From assembly GCA_036435485.1 (NCBI GenBank), contig CM071601.1:184796939-184860938 (forward strand): DNA of 64,000 bases, given 5' to 3'. This DNA comes from Saposhnikovia divaricata. Lineage: Eukaryota; Streptophyta; Magnoliopsida; Apiales; Apiaceae. Every line of letters starts with the position of its first letter. The stretch's first letter is position 1. The notes beneath the pieces were generated by a model, which ran no database searches, had not been told where the DNA came from, and saw nothing but the letters and a program-made list of their open reading frames with translations. The position numbers were made by a program, and so were the translations under genes. This document shows positions 46,752 to 58,899 of this stretch, piece by piece.

Positions 46752-47199
46752 ATTTAAGGTGCGAAATATTTAAAGATAATGTCCTACTACTAACATGTTG
46801 TAGTAGCCTAGTAATAATTGCTCTTAAAACAGAATCACTGAATTTATTTGTGTAGTTTCTAAATGTAATTTATTATTACAAATATTTGTAATTTTCTAAA
46901 TGTATTGCAATGTTCTAGGTTTCTCGGATTTATAAAAACTTGTAATATTTTATTTGTGTACATTACATTTCAAAATGTTGTTATTATTATTCGTAAATTG
47001 TTGAATTAAATTAAAGATTTTTTTTCTACATATAAACGGATCGGAGCTCCGATCCGATAATCCGTGATCCTAACGGATCTGGATATGGATCATGTTGAAA
47101 AAAATCCGGCTATGATCCGATCCGAATCCGATAAAATTAAATGGATCCGGATATGGATCATGCCTGATCCGATCCAGATCCGATCCATTGACAGCCCTA
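46414..47199. mobile_element. TIR DNA element rich in GATCCGAT repeats
   Basis: 786 bp with inverted ends TAGGGCTGTCAATGGATCGG (left) and the complementary ...CCATTGACAGCCCTA (right), bordered by the direct repeat GTACC (46409-46413 and 47200-47204). TAGGGCTGTCAA ends are common in hAT-type MITEs, although hAT elements normally make 8-bp duplications. Both subterminal regions are packed with GATCCGATCCG motifs. Internally, a 70-85-bp block (ggatttaaggt..aatatttaaagataatgtcc) plus an adjacent (TA)n tract is duplicated (46662-46733 and 46749-46800). No coding sequence. Confidence 0.75.
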
Positions 47200-47204
47200 G
47201 TACC

Positions 47205-48831
47205 ACTAAAAGCACTAGCCGACAACGAAAAGCGGATTAAGGACCCGTTTTCTGCAAGTTTACCATTTAAATTAGAAATCGAAAGTGCTATGAAAATGAC
47301 TTACAAGGTGGGTATTTTAAAGTAGATAACAGGTAACTTTTAAAAAAAAAATATTGCAGTTATAATTTACTCATTTTACTTAATGAACTGAACCCGATCG
47401 AAACCAATTGTTTGGCACTGGCTCCTATTTAAAAAATCTAAAGGCAAGTCGCAAGAAGCACTAGGGCCATCAGATCCACAAAGAAAGCTAGAAAACAGCA
47501 GATGTTCGGAGAACATCAAAAGCAGTATGCATATCATAGCAACGGCAATTAAGACCATAATTCAACAAGATCAAAAGTTCAGCAGATGGTAACAGTTCTA
47601 GTTCAACTTCAAGTTCACAATTAATATTGGGAACCATCAGGTGCACATGTTCAATTTGTGCATCCATACACCAATTTGGATGTACAGCTTTTTGAGTATC
47701 AAGACAACAGAATTATATATCAGCTAAAGCCTTGTAAGCTTTCTATATAATGCAAAAGGTGGGGAATTCCATCATCAAAATACATCATCACAATTTTCTG
47801 TGATCCACGATACAAGTGATCTGAGTGTCCCGCAATTTGATCATATCTATCAATTTTTCAAATCATAACCTGCCAATACAAAAAAGTAAATGTCTTTGAA
47901 ATTACGATAACGAAAACAATTGGCACATAACATATGTTAAAACAAAACAGAAAAGCTAGACGACGTGATAACTATATTATCCTGACATAAACATATGGAA
48001 ATCAATTTTTGAGCAACCGCATATTGACCATAAATGTCACCAGCATATGATAAAAGGATTGACAGCATATAATGAAAGGATAGATTCTGATACGAACTGC
48101 CAAAACGTAATCCTAGTCCCTAAATATCATTGTACCCTCAAAACCATGTGTCTGTTAAAACACACAGTAAGGTCCATAATAAAAAAATCATTTAGAGCTT
48201 TAAAATATGCAAAGATGTTGCTTGTGTATCTTTTTGCTGAACAGATGCAAAAGTTTCAATTCTGTTGCCATTTTTAGACATTTTGGCAGCTAGCATATCA
48301 TCTAAAGAAATGCTTTCACTTTACTGTAAACATCACTAGACATGTATGCCTTTCAAGACCCGGTGCATCACTAAAGAATAAATCTCAAGATGTTCAGATC
48401 ACTTGGCACGTGAATTTTTTTTTTTTTTTTGGGTTTTTTTTTTTGGGGGGGGGGGGGGTCATAGACAATACAAGGCACTAAATGAAAGTATAGCTAAAGT
48501 AATCTGCAAGTTTAATTATCAAGATTTAAGTTTCATAATGCAATCGGAATACCAACTGCCAGTTCCATAATAATTTTTAAACTAACCAGGCTCCTGCTTG
48601 TATAACTATTTAACCAGACACAAATGGCGTAAAAAGAAGGGGATTCCGCAAGGTAAATGGACAGTGAAGAGGGTCAATGCTTCTCAAAAACATATATAAG
48701 GGGGGGAAAGATTATAAAAAATGAAAAATCATTAAGCCGGCTAACAATTAGTAGTTCTGACTGCTAAACTATTAGATTCTTGAAACTTTAATTGAAGTGC
48801 AGTAAAGACTTTAAGTTATTTAGTGAACTTA
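47205..48831 (-). other. downstream region / probable 3' UTR of the coiled-coil gene
   Basis: No separate gene is seen. The part from about 48831 down to 47380 is less AT-rich than true intergenic DNA and probably includes the 3' UTR and perhaps a 3' UTR intron. A homopolymer tract (T16-GGG-T11-G14, 48415-48458) lies within it. The polyadenylation site cannot be fixed. Confidence 0.4.
48445..48458 (+). repeat. G14 homopolymer next to poly(T)
   Basis: A run of 14 G after T16-GGG-T11. On the transcribed minus strand it would be C14-A11-CCC-A16. It is unstable and prone to sequencing error; its length should be treated as approximate. Confidence 0.8.
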
Positions 48832-51800
48832 CTATCTTCTTGGGTTCGAAGATATTCCAGTAGCCCTGTCCAACAAAGTTAATATCCGATGATTAGTACA
48901 TCAACTAACTACAACCAGGCTATAGACAATCCTTATGAAGCATTAAATCAAATACCTGTCCTGCTGCTTCCCGACAAAGTTAGAATTAGGCCTGCCCCTG
49001 ACTGAACCCCTGATTTGAGAACCAACTAGATCAGATCTATCTATAGTCACTCCATTTCCAGAAGTGAACTGCGTAGGCAACTGAGATCTTATGTCAGCGC
49101 TACTAAGTTCCGCAATGTCTTTAGATTTGCTTAATATTTTCACTGTTGAAACAGCTCCAACAGCATATGGAACACCGTTAATAAGCTGAGCATGTGAATG
49201 ATTGTCAGTAAGGCTTCCCGGTCGGGAGGTTGCATGCTCCTTTTTTAATCGGTGTGGCTGAGCCATGGGAGTGACAGCAACAGAAGGCAACAGGGAGGAG
49301 TGCGATGATGTTGCAGAAGCAGCTGCTTTAACTTTAGCAAAAGCTGCAGTAGCTGCAATTATCTCTTGAGCACCTTCTTTAAGCTGAATAAAGTCACCTT
49401 CAATTACAAATAGCTGTAACACAATACAGTTAGTTTACAAAAATAGTAGTAATTCATCATCATGTAGAGCTTGATTAGGTCAGATTAATTACTTCAGGAT
49501 GACTGCCAACAAAGTCATCAAGTTTTCCGTAACTTTTCTTGTAATCATGCCAATGTAGAGGTGAAAGCATTTTCCCAAGCCTATTGGGTAGCTGCACATG
49601 ACACAGACCATATATTATAAGCCAACAACAAAGAAGTTTAACCACTAAAAAATTTACTATGAGTCTCACTCACCGTTGAACTAATCCTGATTCTACCATT
49701 TGGTGGAATTGTGCGAACAACGCAGCGCAACAACGATCCTTCATCAAGAAGAGTGATTTCTGAGCTCTTTCCAACAAGGTTAGGCTTCTCCTCAGTAGAG
49801 ACGGGAGCTTCAGAAGGTAACATAACATTAGCACTGTCGTTCTCCATAAAAATATTCTTTGTCACTGGCTCTTGAGATATTTTAGCATTGGGTTGTTCGA
49901 TCATAGAAACTTGGGCCTCTAATTTTCCCAAAGTGTTAATATTCTTCTGCACAACAATGTAGAATTTCAGTTTATCTAATGATTTTAAGTTAATATCAAG
50001 CAGCTGATCTGATGCTTATAAAGACATTACAAACCTCACTCTCGCTATTATGCTTCAGAGAATCCAATGTCAAACCCTCTTGAAACTGAGAAGATAACTG
50101 TTGCAAGTTGTTCTGAGATTGAGGATCTATACCGTAGCGTTTATCAATGGATTCCAGAACCTGAATGAAACTTTTGGTGGATCAAAGGTAGTGCAAAGAA
50201 AAATTCAAATTCATATGTAGAGTTACACACCTGTGCTCCCTCGTTCAAGGTTGGAACTACAGCATGAGGTTCTAGCCCTTGATTAATTTGAGCATTGACG
50301 TACTCTGTCTGGCTAGGTTTCCCATTTACAGGCACTTTATAGTCATGACTATTTTCTGCTCTTAGCAAATTTTGTTCATTTTGTGATGAGGGATATTGTT
50401 CCTGAACTGGCATATGTGAACCTTCTAATGCAGCCTGAACCCATTACAGAAAAATCATATAATACTTTAAGTTACCAAAACTACATGTAGGGTTCTACAA
50501 TTACAATTGCTATTACCTGTTGATTCTGCCAATGCTGTAGAGATGACATTGCTGGTACTGACTGAAAATGTGCAGCATGAGACTGAGGAACATGTGAAGA
50601 AGCAGACTGCGGCACCGGTTGTTGATGCACAACATAAGGATGCAAAGCAGCCACTTGCCCAGGGAGGTAGGTGGGCATCCGAACTAGCGACTGGGGAACA
50701 ATAGGAATAGCAGCAACATGATTGGTCTGATAATATGAAACAAGAAAAAATATAATTATGTTAGCATAACACTAAACAGTAGTCATTTATGATTTTCCCA
50801 GCAGTTCAGGAAAGTAGAGGATTCTACGGAAATGTACAACAGGTAATATAAATTGCACAACTGTTTTGTAAAACAGTCAGATAGGGGAATGTGGAAAACA
50901 GTTACAGTCGTCCTAAAATTAAAGGGTACCAAGTGTTACGAAGTATATCTACCCCACTTCAGTCCATTTAAAGATTCTGGACTACCATTGCTTTGATATC
51001 TCATATTAATCAATAATAAAGTGAAGATATAAAAAAAGCAATGAAAAAAAAGTTTATAAGGATACAAGTAGATTGACACAATCAGTCACAAAAAGAGTAA
51101 GAAGAAAATTTAGAAACCTCGAAATGTCATACCATATTTTTTTGTTATATCTTGCCTGAATGAAAAGTTGTTCGCTTGGAGTACTGATTTTATAGACTAA
51201 TGTTAGTTTAAATAACATACAAGTCCAAATTATTTTGAACGATCTGTTCGTACTAAGGAGTTACAAATTTCAGTTGTGACATGTAACTTGGTAAGCCAAA
51301 AGGTCTATACTACTTTATCCAACTTCATGATAGCTGCCAAAAAACATTGCATGAACCTGACTGTAACTACTCATAACATCTGAAGTAGCAGCCCCACTCA
51401 TGGTAACATAACATGGAAACTCTCCCTCTTCAAAAAAAATATGTTGCATAATAATAGTTTATAACTTGAACTGTGGTGAACCATGTATCTGGAATCTAGT
51501 ACTATCACAAGCATCTATGATGGAAAATTCTTAATCAAATTGACAAATTCTACCTGACCAGCCTGTCCAGAACCATTCCCTTGGGACATGGATGAATCAT
51601 TCTCTAAGTTACCATTAGGAAGAGTGCTGAAATCACGGGCTTGAGAATTCCCACTTGCATCCAGTTGGCTACCATTGTTGTTTCCTGAATGAGAAGCATC
51701 CTTTAAGTTTGACTGGGAAGCCCGTGATTCGTCAGAGTAAGTTCCACTTCTTTCTCTTAGTTCTGCCAGCTCGATCTGAAGTGCTTGTATGGTATGCACA

Positions 51801-53843
51801 AATTCGGAAAACTACAACAACAGTGTTGAAAGAAATTAGACAAGTAACAAATTTCTCAATTCATTAAATAATCATTATCATTTACGTAAACTGAAAAACA
51901 CAATATGAATGGTGAGCTGAAATTTAGTATCTTTAAGCTTATTTTGTTTTATTGCTAGAACAATATGGAAGAGATTTAAGTTATTATAATTGAGCAAAAT
52001 TCAACAACCAACCTGTCTTTGGCAATTCATCCACAACTGATTATACTGTTCAATACGCTCTCGAAGTTCAGCTTGTAAGGTTTGGTTTGTACTCGTTTGC
52101 AAAGCATCCATTTCTTGGGCTCGCGTAATCCATGTTTGTGCCTCCCTTAGTTGTTCATCTTTAAAGATTACAGTTTCCTGCGCAGCTCTATGCTGGAGGA
52201 AGCAGCATGATCAAGACGAGTATCATTTCTCAGTTCATGTATTATTTAAGTACAGACCGACTCTAAAACCAAATATTCAACTTCCAACAAAACAGGTATA
52301 TTAAACACAAAATGACATTTTCTGGATGAAAATAAATGTTTACTGAGCATATTAGAAAGTGGGATCACAAGGAGCTTCTCATAAGTACCTCTTCATTATA
52401 ATGTTCGATGTGATATTCATTAATCGGCTATGCAATTAAGCATAAAAGGAAAACATAGGCAAACCTGTTCCTGCAACTCCATCAACTGCCGCTCTTTCTC
52501 CTGAATGTGCTCTTGAAAATCATGGATCTGTTTAAGATGCTGTGCTCTTTCAGCCTCTGAATTATCACGTTCTCTTCTGCAATCAAAAGGAGTCGGAGTT
52601 AGTACAATTCACCTAACCCCAGACACCCATGAGAAGGTGTGGGTGTGTGGCCACTATCCGACTTAATTATAAATAAGAAGCATTGATTCATAGCATGAAT
52701 TATATCCCAAATTCTGAATAGATCAAAAAGTTCCAACTATACACTAACAGTTATGACACCATAATCCCAATTCATTTCGACTAATGAAAGGGAAACAAAA
52801 GTTCTTTCCCACACATAATCCCCATACGAGAATACAGAATTCATGTCTTCATGGAACAATGAATTTTTTATGGTCCTGACAAAGACGCAAACTTAATCTA
52901 ACTAAATGAATAGTAAATCTGTACCTGAAATTTGCCAGTTCTTTGTTTTGTTCTCTGAGAAGATCATCTTTGGCCCACACCTGCCCAAGTCAAAGATACC
53001 GTACTAAGAAATGAATTCATATAAAGAAGCGACCAAACTTTATAAGAAGACAAATGGTAACATACTGCTTGAGTATCTAATCTAACTGCATGCAGCTCTC
53101 TTTCTTTGGCTTCGATCTCCCTTTCAAGTTCATGTATACTCTGTTCCATATCTTGTAATTGCTCCTTCACAAGCCAGCAAACCAAAAGTTACAAAAACAT
53201 AAACCCCAACTGCAACTTAAAATTGATTACATTCATCGAAAAAGGTGTGATCTAAAGGAAAACAGACTTGAAGCTTGACATTGGCATTGACATGCTCCTT
53301 CATCTGCGAATCATAAGTACTCTGCAATGCAATAATCTGTGATCGTGCAATAATCTCCGCCCTAAGCTCCGTCTCAATATGCTGCAACTCCTCCTTTTGT
53401 TTAACAACCGAACGAAGCCGCTGCTGCAACTCATTATCCATACTTCCATCAATGGTAATCGAACAAAAATCCACATCAGCAGGTTGCTGCACCTTAACAA
53501 AAACCCAAACATTACACCATCACCATCATAACCACATCACATTCACCGAAAAGGCGAAAAAACCCTTAAGACATTACCTCGAAAATCAATCTTTCATCAG
53601 ATTGCCCTAACTTTGATCTTTGCAAATCCTAACAAACCGAAATAATCGTAATCCAATTTCAATTCCAAATTACAAAACAAAAAACCCTAATTACTTAAAA
53701 TTATACTAATTAAAAGCTACTAAAGTCAAAATTTTAACCTCATTGCCGGAGTTCTGTTCGGGAACAGCTCGCCACTCTTTCCGAGACGATTGCATCGGTA
53801 GAGACACGCCGCGCACGCCTGCGACACCGGTAGGTGCCTCCAT
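48832..53843 (-). CDS. 829-aa coiled-coil protein with conserved C-terminal domain, 15 exons
   Basis: Exons, 5' to 3': 53739-53843, 53578-53628, 53268-53492, 53066-53164, 52925-52980, 52465-52576, 52013-52192, 51554-51811, 50517-50726, 50231-50434, 50035-50160, 49674-49946, 49493-49591, 48956-49413, 48832-48865. All introns are GT-AG and the 2490-nt CDS stays in frame from MEAPTGVAGV to NPRR-TAG. Residues about 60-285 form coiled coils (KQKEELQHIETELRAEI; IHELEREIEAKERELHAVRL). Residues about 290-600 are Ser/Asn/Gln-rich and disordered. Residues about 608-700 hold the conserved block LLDEGSLLRCVVRTIP, NRLGKMLSPLHWHDYKKSYG, FVIEGDFIQLKEGAQEI, which I recall from uncharacterised plant proteins (possibly DUF7725); it has the look of a LOTUS/winged-helix fold. 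No transmembrane segment. The function is unknown. The only intact host gene here. Confidence 0.9.
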
Positions 53844-54140
53844 TATAATTATAAGGTTCTACACTGGTCCAATTAGACGTAACGTAACCAAACAAACCCT
53901 AGAATTTTAAAATAAAACAAAAACGTAATTACTGAGAAATTAAGAAATGAGATAAATCAATTAAATACATACAGGTTATAAATGAGACGAGACGGTGAGA
54001 AGCTTATAAGCGAAGTGTGGAATGTGATTGTGTATGTATAGGTTACCTGTGTGTGTGTCTCTAGATTTGGGGGAAGAACGAAAGGGGGTTTTGTTTTTAA
54101 AATTTGTGTTTAGAGAGTGTTGTATGTATATACAGTACCT
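53844..54140 (-). promoter_or_regulatory. 5' UTR and putative promoter of the coiled-coil gene
   Basis: A TATA-like ctgtatatacata is present on the minus strand at about 54121-54134, so transcription could start near 54100. A possible 5' UTR intron has donor AG|GTAACC (54046) and acceptor TTTCTCAG| (53932), about 115 bp. A CT/CA-rich leader (tctagagacacacacac, near 54050) fits a plant 5' UTR. All of this is inference from motifs. Confidence 0.4.
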
Positions 54141-55403
54141 CCAAATATGTTCGGGACTGGAAAATTTTATTCATTAATCGAGATTAAAAATATATTATTG
54201 TTATTATGTTGGGTTCGAAAAAAAATTATTCATATAATGAATTTATTCGTTTATCGAATATTTATTTATGAGGTTCTACTGTATTGTGAGTTGAATGAAA
54301 TGGGACGAGCTGTGATTACTTTTGACCTTCAATTAACATCAAACTAATCAAGTGTATTTTCTTTTTAGAAATATGGATAAAAGGTTATTTAACTAATAAA
54401 AGTGTATCTTAAAAATTAAAAGCAACATTAAAAATAACCAATTAAAATCATCAATATAGATGGGGAGGTTTATTCTGGAAGCATTTATTTACAATGTCAT
54501 TCGTATAATCGTAATTTGTTGCAATTTAATACTGTTCATCTTAGGGATGTTTACCGAATCACACAAATCGTAAAAAACGATTGTACCATTTCATACCACA
54601 TTGATAAAATAGTATTGCACCACAATTATATATAGACTTTTGTTCATTGTAAGTTTTCATTATAAATAATTGATTTAAATAATACAAATTATTGTCAGGT
54701 TCTTGTTTTGGAGTAGAGACATGTATTGATTCGCTATCGGTAAAAAAATAAGAAAGTTTTAGGTACGATAAGTATAAATTCATAGAATAAATCTTATTTG
54801 ATATTGATATTAATTTATATTTCCAATTTATATTGATATAAATTTTTATTTTAATCAAACCGCATGTACCAATTGATTTGTAATTTAAGGAAAAAATCGT
54901 AGTGTTCTTACTTGTTGCAAATAGTAACAACTGTCTTTTGCTAAAAAAATAAGTAAAAATTTAAATAATAATTCAACAAAAACAATATTATTTTTTATTA
55001 TATCTCAAAACATATTTATATCAAACAAACATCTAATTTTTACAACATATAAACCTTTTATTTTAGCACTTTTTCTTGTTTAAACAAAATCTTAGCCCAT
55101 TCAAAAATTATTGATATGTAAGTTGAGTCTTATTGTTTTAATTCTAAAAATATTTGATTTTTTGTATATGTTTCATGGATGAAATTTGTCTACGGTTTTA
55201 AATTAATCGAGCTACTCGTTATGCTCGACTCGAGCTCGAGTTCGAACAAAAAAATATGCTCGATAAGTTTATCGAGTTGATCCGAGTTTTATGAATGTTC
55301 GACTTGAACTCGAATCGATAAGCTATACACATAAAAAAATTATTATTTTATTCACATAAATAATACATTACAATACACTAATGCAAATATATAAGAATAA
55401 GCT
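54141..55403. other. intergenic, AT-rich
   Basis: No gene supported; the 123-codon minus-strand frame at 54559-54930 is low-complexity and shows no family motif. At 55195-55325 a block with gctcgactcgagctcgag and cgagttgatccgagt resembles the degenerate repeat at 18540-18805. Confidence 0.5.
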
Positions 55404-55580
55404 GTCGGTCACCAACAAATGATTGTTTGCAACAAACCGTATCGCAACAAGTTTTTGCGGTACGTAGAGAGATGGGTCGCCTCTTTTCACACTAAAAACC
55501 CTACTATACACGTACCGCATAAAACTTCTACAGTACGTGTTTTCACTGTTTGTCATAGCAAACGTTTATCCCTGACCGAC
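55404..55580. repeat. fold-back (imperfect inverted repeat)
   Basis: The left arm starts GTCGGTCA (55404) and ends GCGGTACGT (55457-55465). The right arm begins ACGTACCGC (55510-55518) and ends TGACCGAC (55573-55580). Intervening parts of the arms pair patchily (tttgc, caaac). Loop about 44 nt. It could be a fold-back MITE; no clean TSD was found. Confidence 0.6.
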
Positions 55581-57290
55581 CCTCATAATAATATAATAGA
55601 GAAAAGGTCCCCATTATCATAATTTGGAGTTAAAATGCCCCAAATAGTACAATTAAAAAAATGGTCCCAAATATCACTCCAAGACACAGGATCGTATAGC
55701 GTTTCTGCATTTGTATATATTAATTTTTGATACGTGTTCTCTGGACTTGGGCCTTCAAAACGCGAATTCAAGCAACGTTTTGATACCAAAACGTTTAATT
55801 ATGTTACGTCCATCTTTGCATTTAACTTACGTTAATTAAATTTTTTCCAAATTAATTTTTTTTTAGTCTTTTTTTTACCATGATTAACTTGCGTTTTGGC
55901 AAAAAAAAAAAAATACAAAAGGTATTTTGGGGTTCAATAATTAACCGTTGGGGTTCAACGGTTCCATTTTAGTTTCAGATATATTCAGAATGATGAACAA
56001 ACCATATACAGACTTAGGGTTTAGGGTCTAGGTATTAGGATTGTTGCATCAGTGAACCTTCGGGGTTCAACATTTTCATTTTGGATTTTAGAAATATTCA
56101 TAATGATGAATAAACCCTAACTTTTCCTTATTTTTAAAAAATCGATGTTGGCCCCCGATTTTTTAAAAATCAGGCCGTCGGACTCGGTAACAAAACACAA
56201 TTTGAATTGACAGTATAATGTATGTAAATACATATTTAGAAAGAAAAAAAAAAGTAACACAACTTAAAGTAGCATTTTGAACCCAGAACATCACTTTAAA
56301 TAACATTTTATACTTAAAAAAAATTATCCAAAACATAACACCATGTAACATTTATATTTTTAAACAGAAAAGCAGCGAGATAGTGCATGGGTTACCAAGA
56401 TACACGACCTGACTTGGAATCAAATACATTAAAGTTAAAATGAAGTAATATACAAGTGTTGAGTGTGTGTAGAGGGATCAGGTGTTGTGTACGTGGTGGA
56501 CCCTACCTGTTAGATAGCGTAGAGTGAAAGTTGTAATATAAAGTATAAACTGAATATAAAGTAGCGTTTTCCATTAACGCTAACTAAACAAGTGTTTTTA
56601 TAATTTTTTTTAAATGAAACGCTACACGCCTTAGCGTTTTTTCAAAACACGTTAATTGAATAAGCATTTTCATCCTTTTTTAAAATGAAAAGCTACACGT
56701 CTTAGCGTTTTTTCAAAACAACTTTTTAAGTAACGTTTTAAAGTGATATTAAGGGCCATATTTTCAATTTTTGATATTTATGACCAAATTTTTTAAAATT
56801 GTGATGCCAAGGACCAACACCCAATAATATAAATATATAATAATATGTGGATCATAGATCAATTAATAATCATCTAATCTCTTATTATCCACAAAATTAA
56901 ATATAAAAATGCATTAAATAATGAAACAAAATTAAACAATTTTTGTATATAAATGTATAAAGTTGGACTCTTCTTCTCAAAAGATAAAAAATAATATTGG
57001 GAGTCATGAGGAACTATTTAAAAATTAACTAGAGAATTTTAATTATTATCAACATAAATTTCTTTATCAATAAAGAGGACATGTAGTCCCATTAAGGGTA
57101 AAGGGCGGGTATTAAAAAATAGATTCTTATAATTTGTTTATCTTTAAACATTTATTACCAATTTATCATAATTAATGTGCCATTTTTTGTTGTTTTATTT
57201 AATGATGCAGATTGAACAATTTTTTAAAAACTACAATTGCATCGTTAAAATTTTACTTTGTTTGGATACATACCGTAAGTGCGTTTTAAT
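55581..57290. other. intergenic, with short degenerate repeats
   Basis: No gene. Between 56570 and 56740 a segment of about 75 bp (gctacacg.cttagcgttttttcaaaaca) occurs twice, with related agcgtttt motifs upstream. Also repeated: ttggggttcaa..ttcattttggattttaga with atattcataatgatgaa at about 55927-55998 and 56056-56110. Confidence 0.5.
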
Positions 57291-57298
57291 GAAGAATA

Positions 57299-58891
57299 CA
57301 GGGACGGACCGACATACAAGTTAGTGGGGGGATGGGCCCCCAGTCAAATTGGGCCTAGCAGTTTAACAATTTGAAGTCCAATGTAGAGTGCCCCCATTAA
57401 TAAAATAAAGGTGCCCCCAATATACATCAATTTCCAAACCCAATTCAGTTAAGTTTTACTCAAATAATTAGTAGATCCAATCCAATAAAATTTTTAAAAC
57501 CAATCCAATAAAAATTTACAGCTAACTTTACAATTGAAGAAGCTGCTGGTGTAGTCGACAGAGAGGGGAAAGGGATTATCCAAGGGAGAAAAAACCTAAC
57601 TTTACAATTGAAGAAGACATCTGTAAATTTGGAGCAAAAAACTACAAGCCTAATCACTTGAATATTTATTCTAAAGTCTCCATCTACTAATCTTCTCTAT
57701 AATGTAAGTTCTCTAATTTCATTCTCTCCCCCTTTTATGTATCTAATATATGTATATATTCTGTGAAATTGGAGTAAGTATGTTATATACTCTGTAAAAT
57801 TTGAATTGGTTTTTTATCATTGTTTTTTAGTATAGATTTATGTTTATCATTTTTAATTTTGTGATCCAATGTGGAAATTGGAAAATGTCATATATAAAAT
57901 TCTTTTATGTTTGATTTTTTTTATGCTTGAATAAGTGATTCATGTTATTATTTGTCAAAATCTGAGTATGTTTATTTGAAAATTGACAGATATAAATGGA
58001 AAGATATTTTAAAAGAAAGTTATCTTCAACCTTAGATGATACAAGTAATGTGGGTGAACAATCCTCAAGAGAAAATGTTAATATTGTTCAGCCAAGTTAT
58101 AGTCCTGTGATGCCTAAAAAAATTGACTTGAAAGATCTTCCGTGGGATCCTTTTGATAGGAAAAGAATTATAGAATATCATCCTGATCAAAGAGATGAAA
58201 TAAGGAGAGCATATTTGATTAGAGGACCTTGTCAACCACTTGGGCATGAATTTCCAAAAACAAGGATTGGAAATAAAGATAGACGTTTTAATCCCGAGTG
58301 GTATGAAAAATATAAGAATTGGTTGGAGTATAGTTTAAAAGCTGATAAAGCCTATTGTTTATGTTGTTACTTATTTAGAGATCATTTTGGAAGACAAGGT
58401 GGGAGTGATGCATTTGTGATTGCTCTTGAGCATGAATTGATCATTTATATTGATAATGTGAAAGCTGATGAAAGATTTGCCAACTTAAATGGCATTAGTG
58501 ATCTTGCTAGAGTGTTGGTTGAAACGAAAAAAAATCATTGTTATTCTTTGGTGTATCGACTAGTGAAGCTATCATTAGTTTTGCCAGTTGCAACCGCGAC
58601 AGTTGAGAGATGTTTTTCTACAATGAAGCTTGTGAAGTCAGATTTGCGTAATCGAATTGGTGATGGTTTTTTGAGTGATTGTCTTGTTTCAGCTATAGAA
58701 AAGGAAGCCCTTGCTGAAGTAACAAATGAAGATGTAATAGATAGGTTTCAGAAGATGAAAACTCGAAGGGAACAAATTTAAATTGTAAGTTATTTCTCTG
58801 TTTCGTATGATATTACACATCTTTTAATTAGTTCTATGTTATTATTTATATGTAGTGCCCCCAGTAAAATTTATTCTTGGGTCCGCCACTG
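57299..58891 (+). mobile_element. hAT transposon, internally deleted, perfect 8-bp TSD
   Basis: 1593 bp. Left end CAGGGACGGACC, right end (inward) CAGTGGCGGACC: 10 of 12 identical. Exact 8-bp target duplications GAAGAATA at 57291-57298 and 58892-58899. Near both ends the motif gtgcccccA(g/t)t recurs (about 57340, 57388, 57409 and 58855), probable subterminal transposase-binding sites. A 261-codon transposase-derived frame fills the middle. An intron may lie in the leader (gtaagttctc near 57703 to ttgacag at 57987). Confidence 0.9.
57996..58781 (+). CDS. deleted hAT transposase: TTF zinc finger fused to hAT dimerisation domain
   Basis: 261 aa, start ATG 57996, stop TAA 58779-58781, no internal stop. 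Residues 42-135 match the TTF-type zinc-finger N-terminus of the ZMYM1-like hAT family (PWDPFDRKRIIEYHPDQRDE, GPCQPLGHEFPKTRIG, FNPEWYEKYKNWLEYS and the Cys cluster CLCC at 121-124). At about residue 142 the sequence jumps directly to the C-terminal hAT dimerisation region (LVLPVATATVERCFSTMKLV, DLRNRIGDGFLSDCLVSAIE). Relatives are about 750-800 aa, so the catalytic core (DDE and insertion domains) is missing, yet the frame is kept. It cannot cut DNA; it could bind ends and dimerise. Inference: a possible dominant-negative regulator, or chance. Confidence 0.85.
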   Translation: MERYFKRKLSSTLDDTSNVGEQSSRENVNIVQPSYSPVMPKKIDLKDLPWDPFDRKRIIEYHPDQRDEIRRAYLIRGPCQPLGHEFPKTRIGNKDRRFNPEWYEKYKNWLEYSLKADKAYCLCCYLFRDHFGRQGGSDAFVIALEHELIIYIDNVKADERFANLNGISDLARVLVETKKNHCYSLVYRLVKLSLVLPVATATVERCFSTMKLVKSDLRNRIGDGFLSDCLVSAIEKEALAEVTNEDVIDRFQKMKTRREQI

Positions 58892-58899
58892 GAAGAATA

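Noticed and set aside
50507..50704. Plus-strand frame within the coiled-coil gene
   Set aside because: It is antisense to a well-supported exon (50517-50726) and has no independent evidence.
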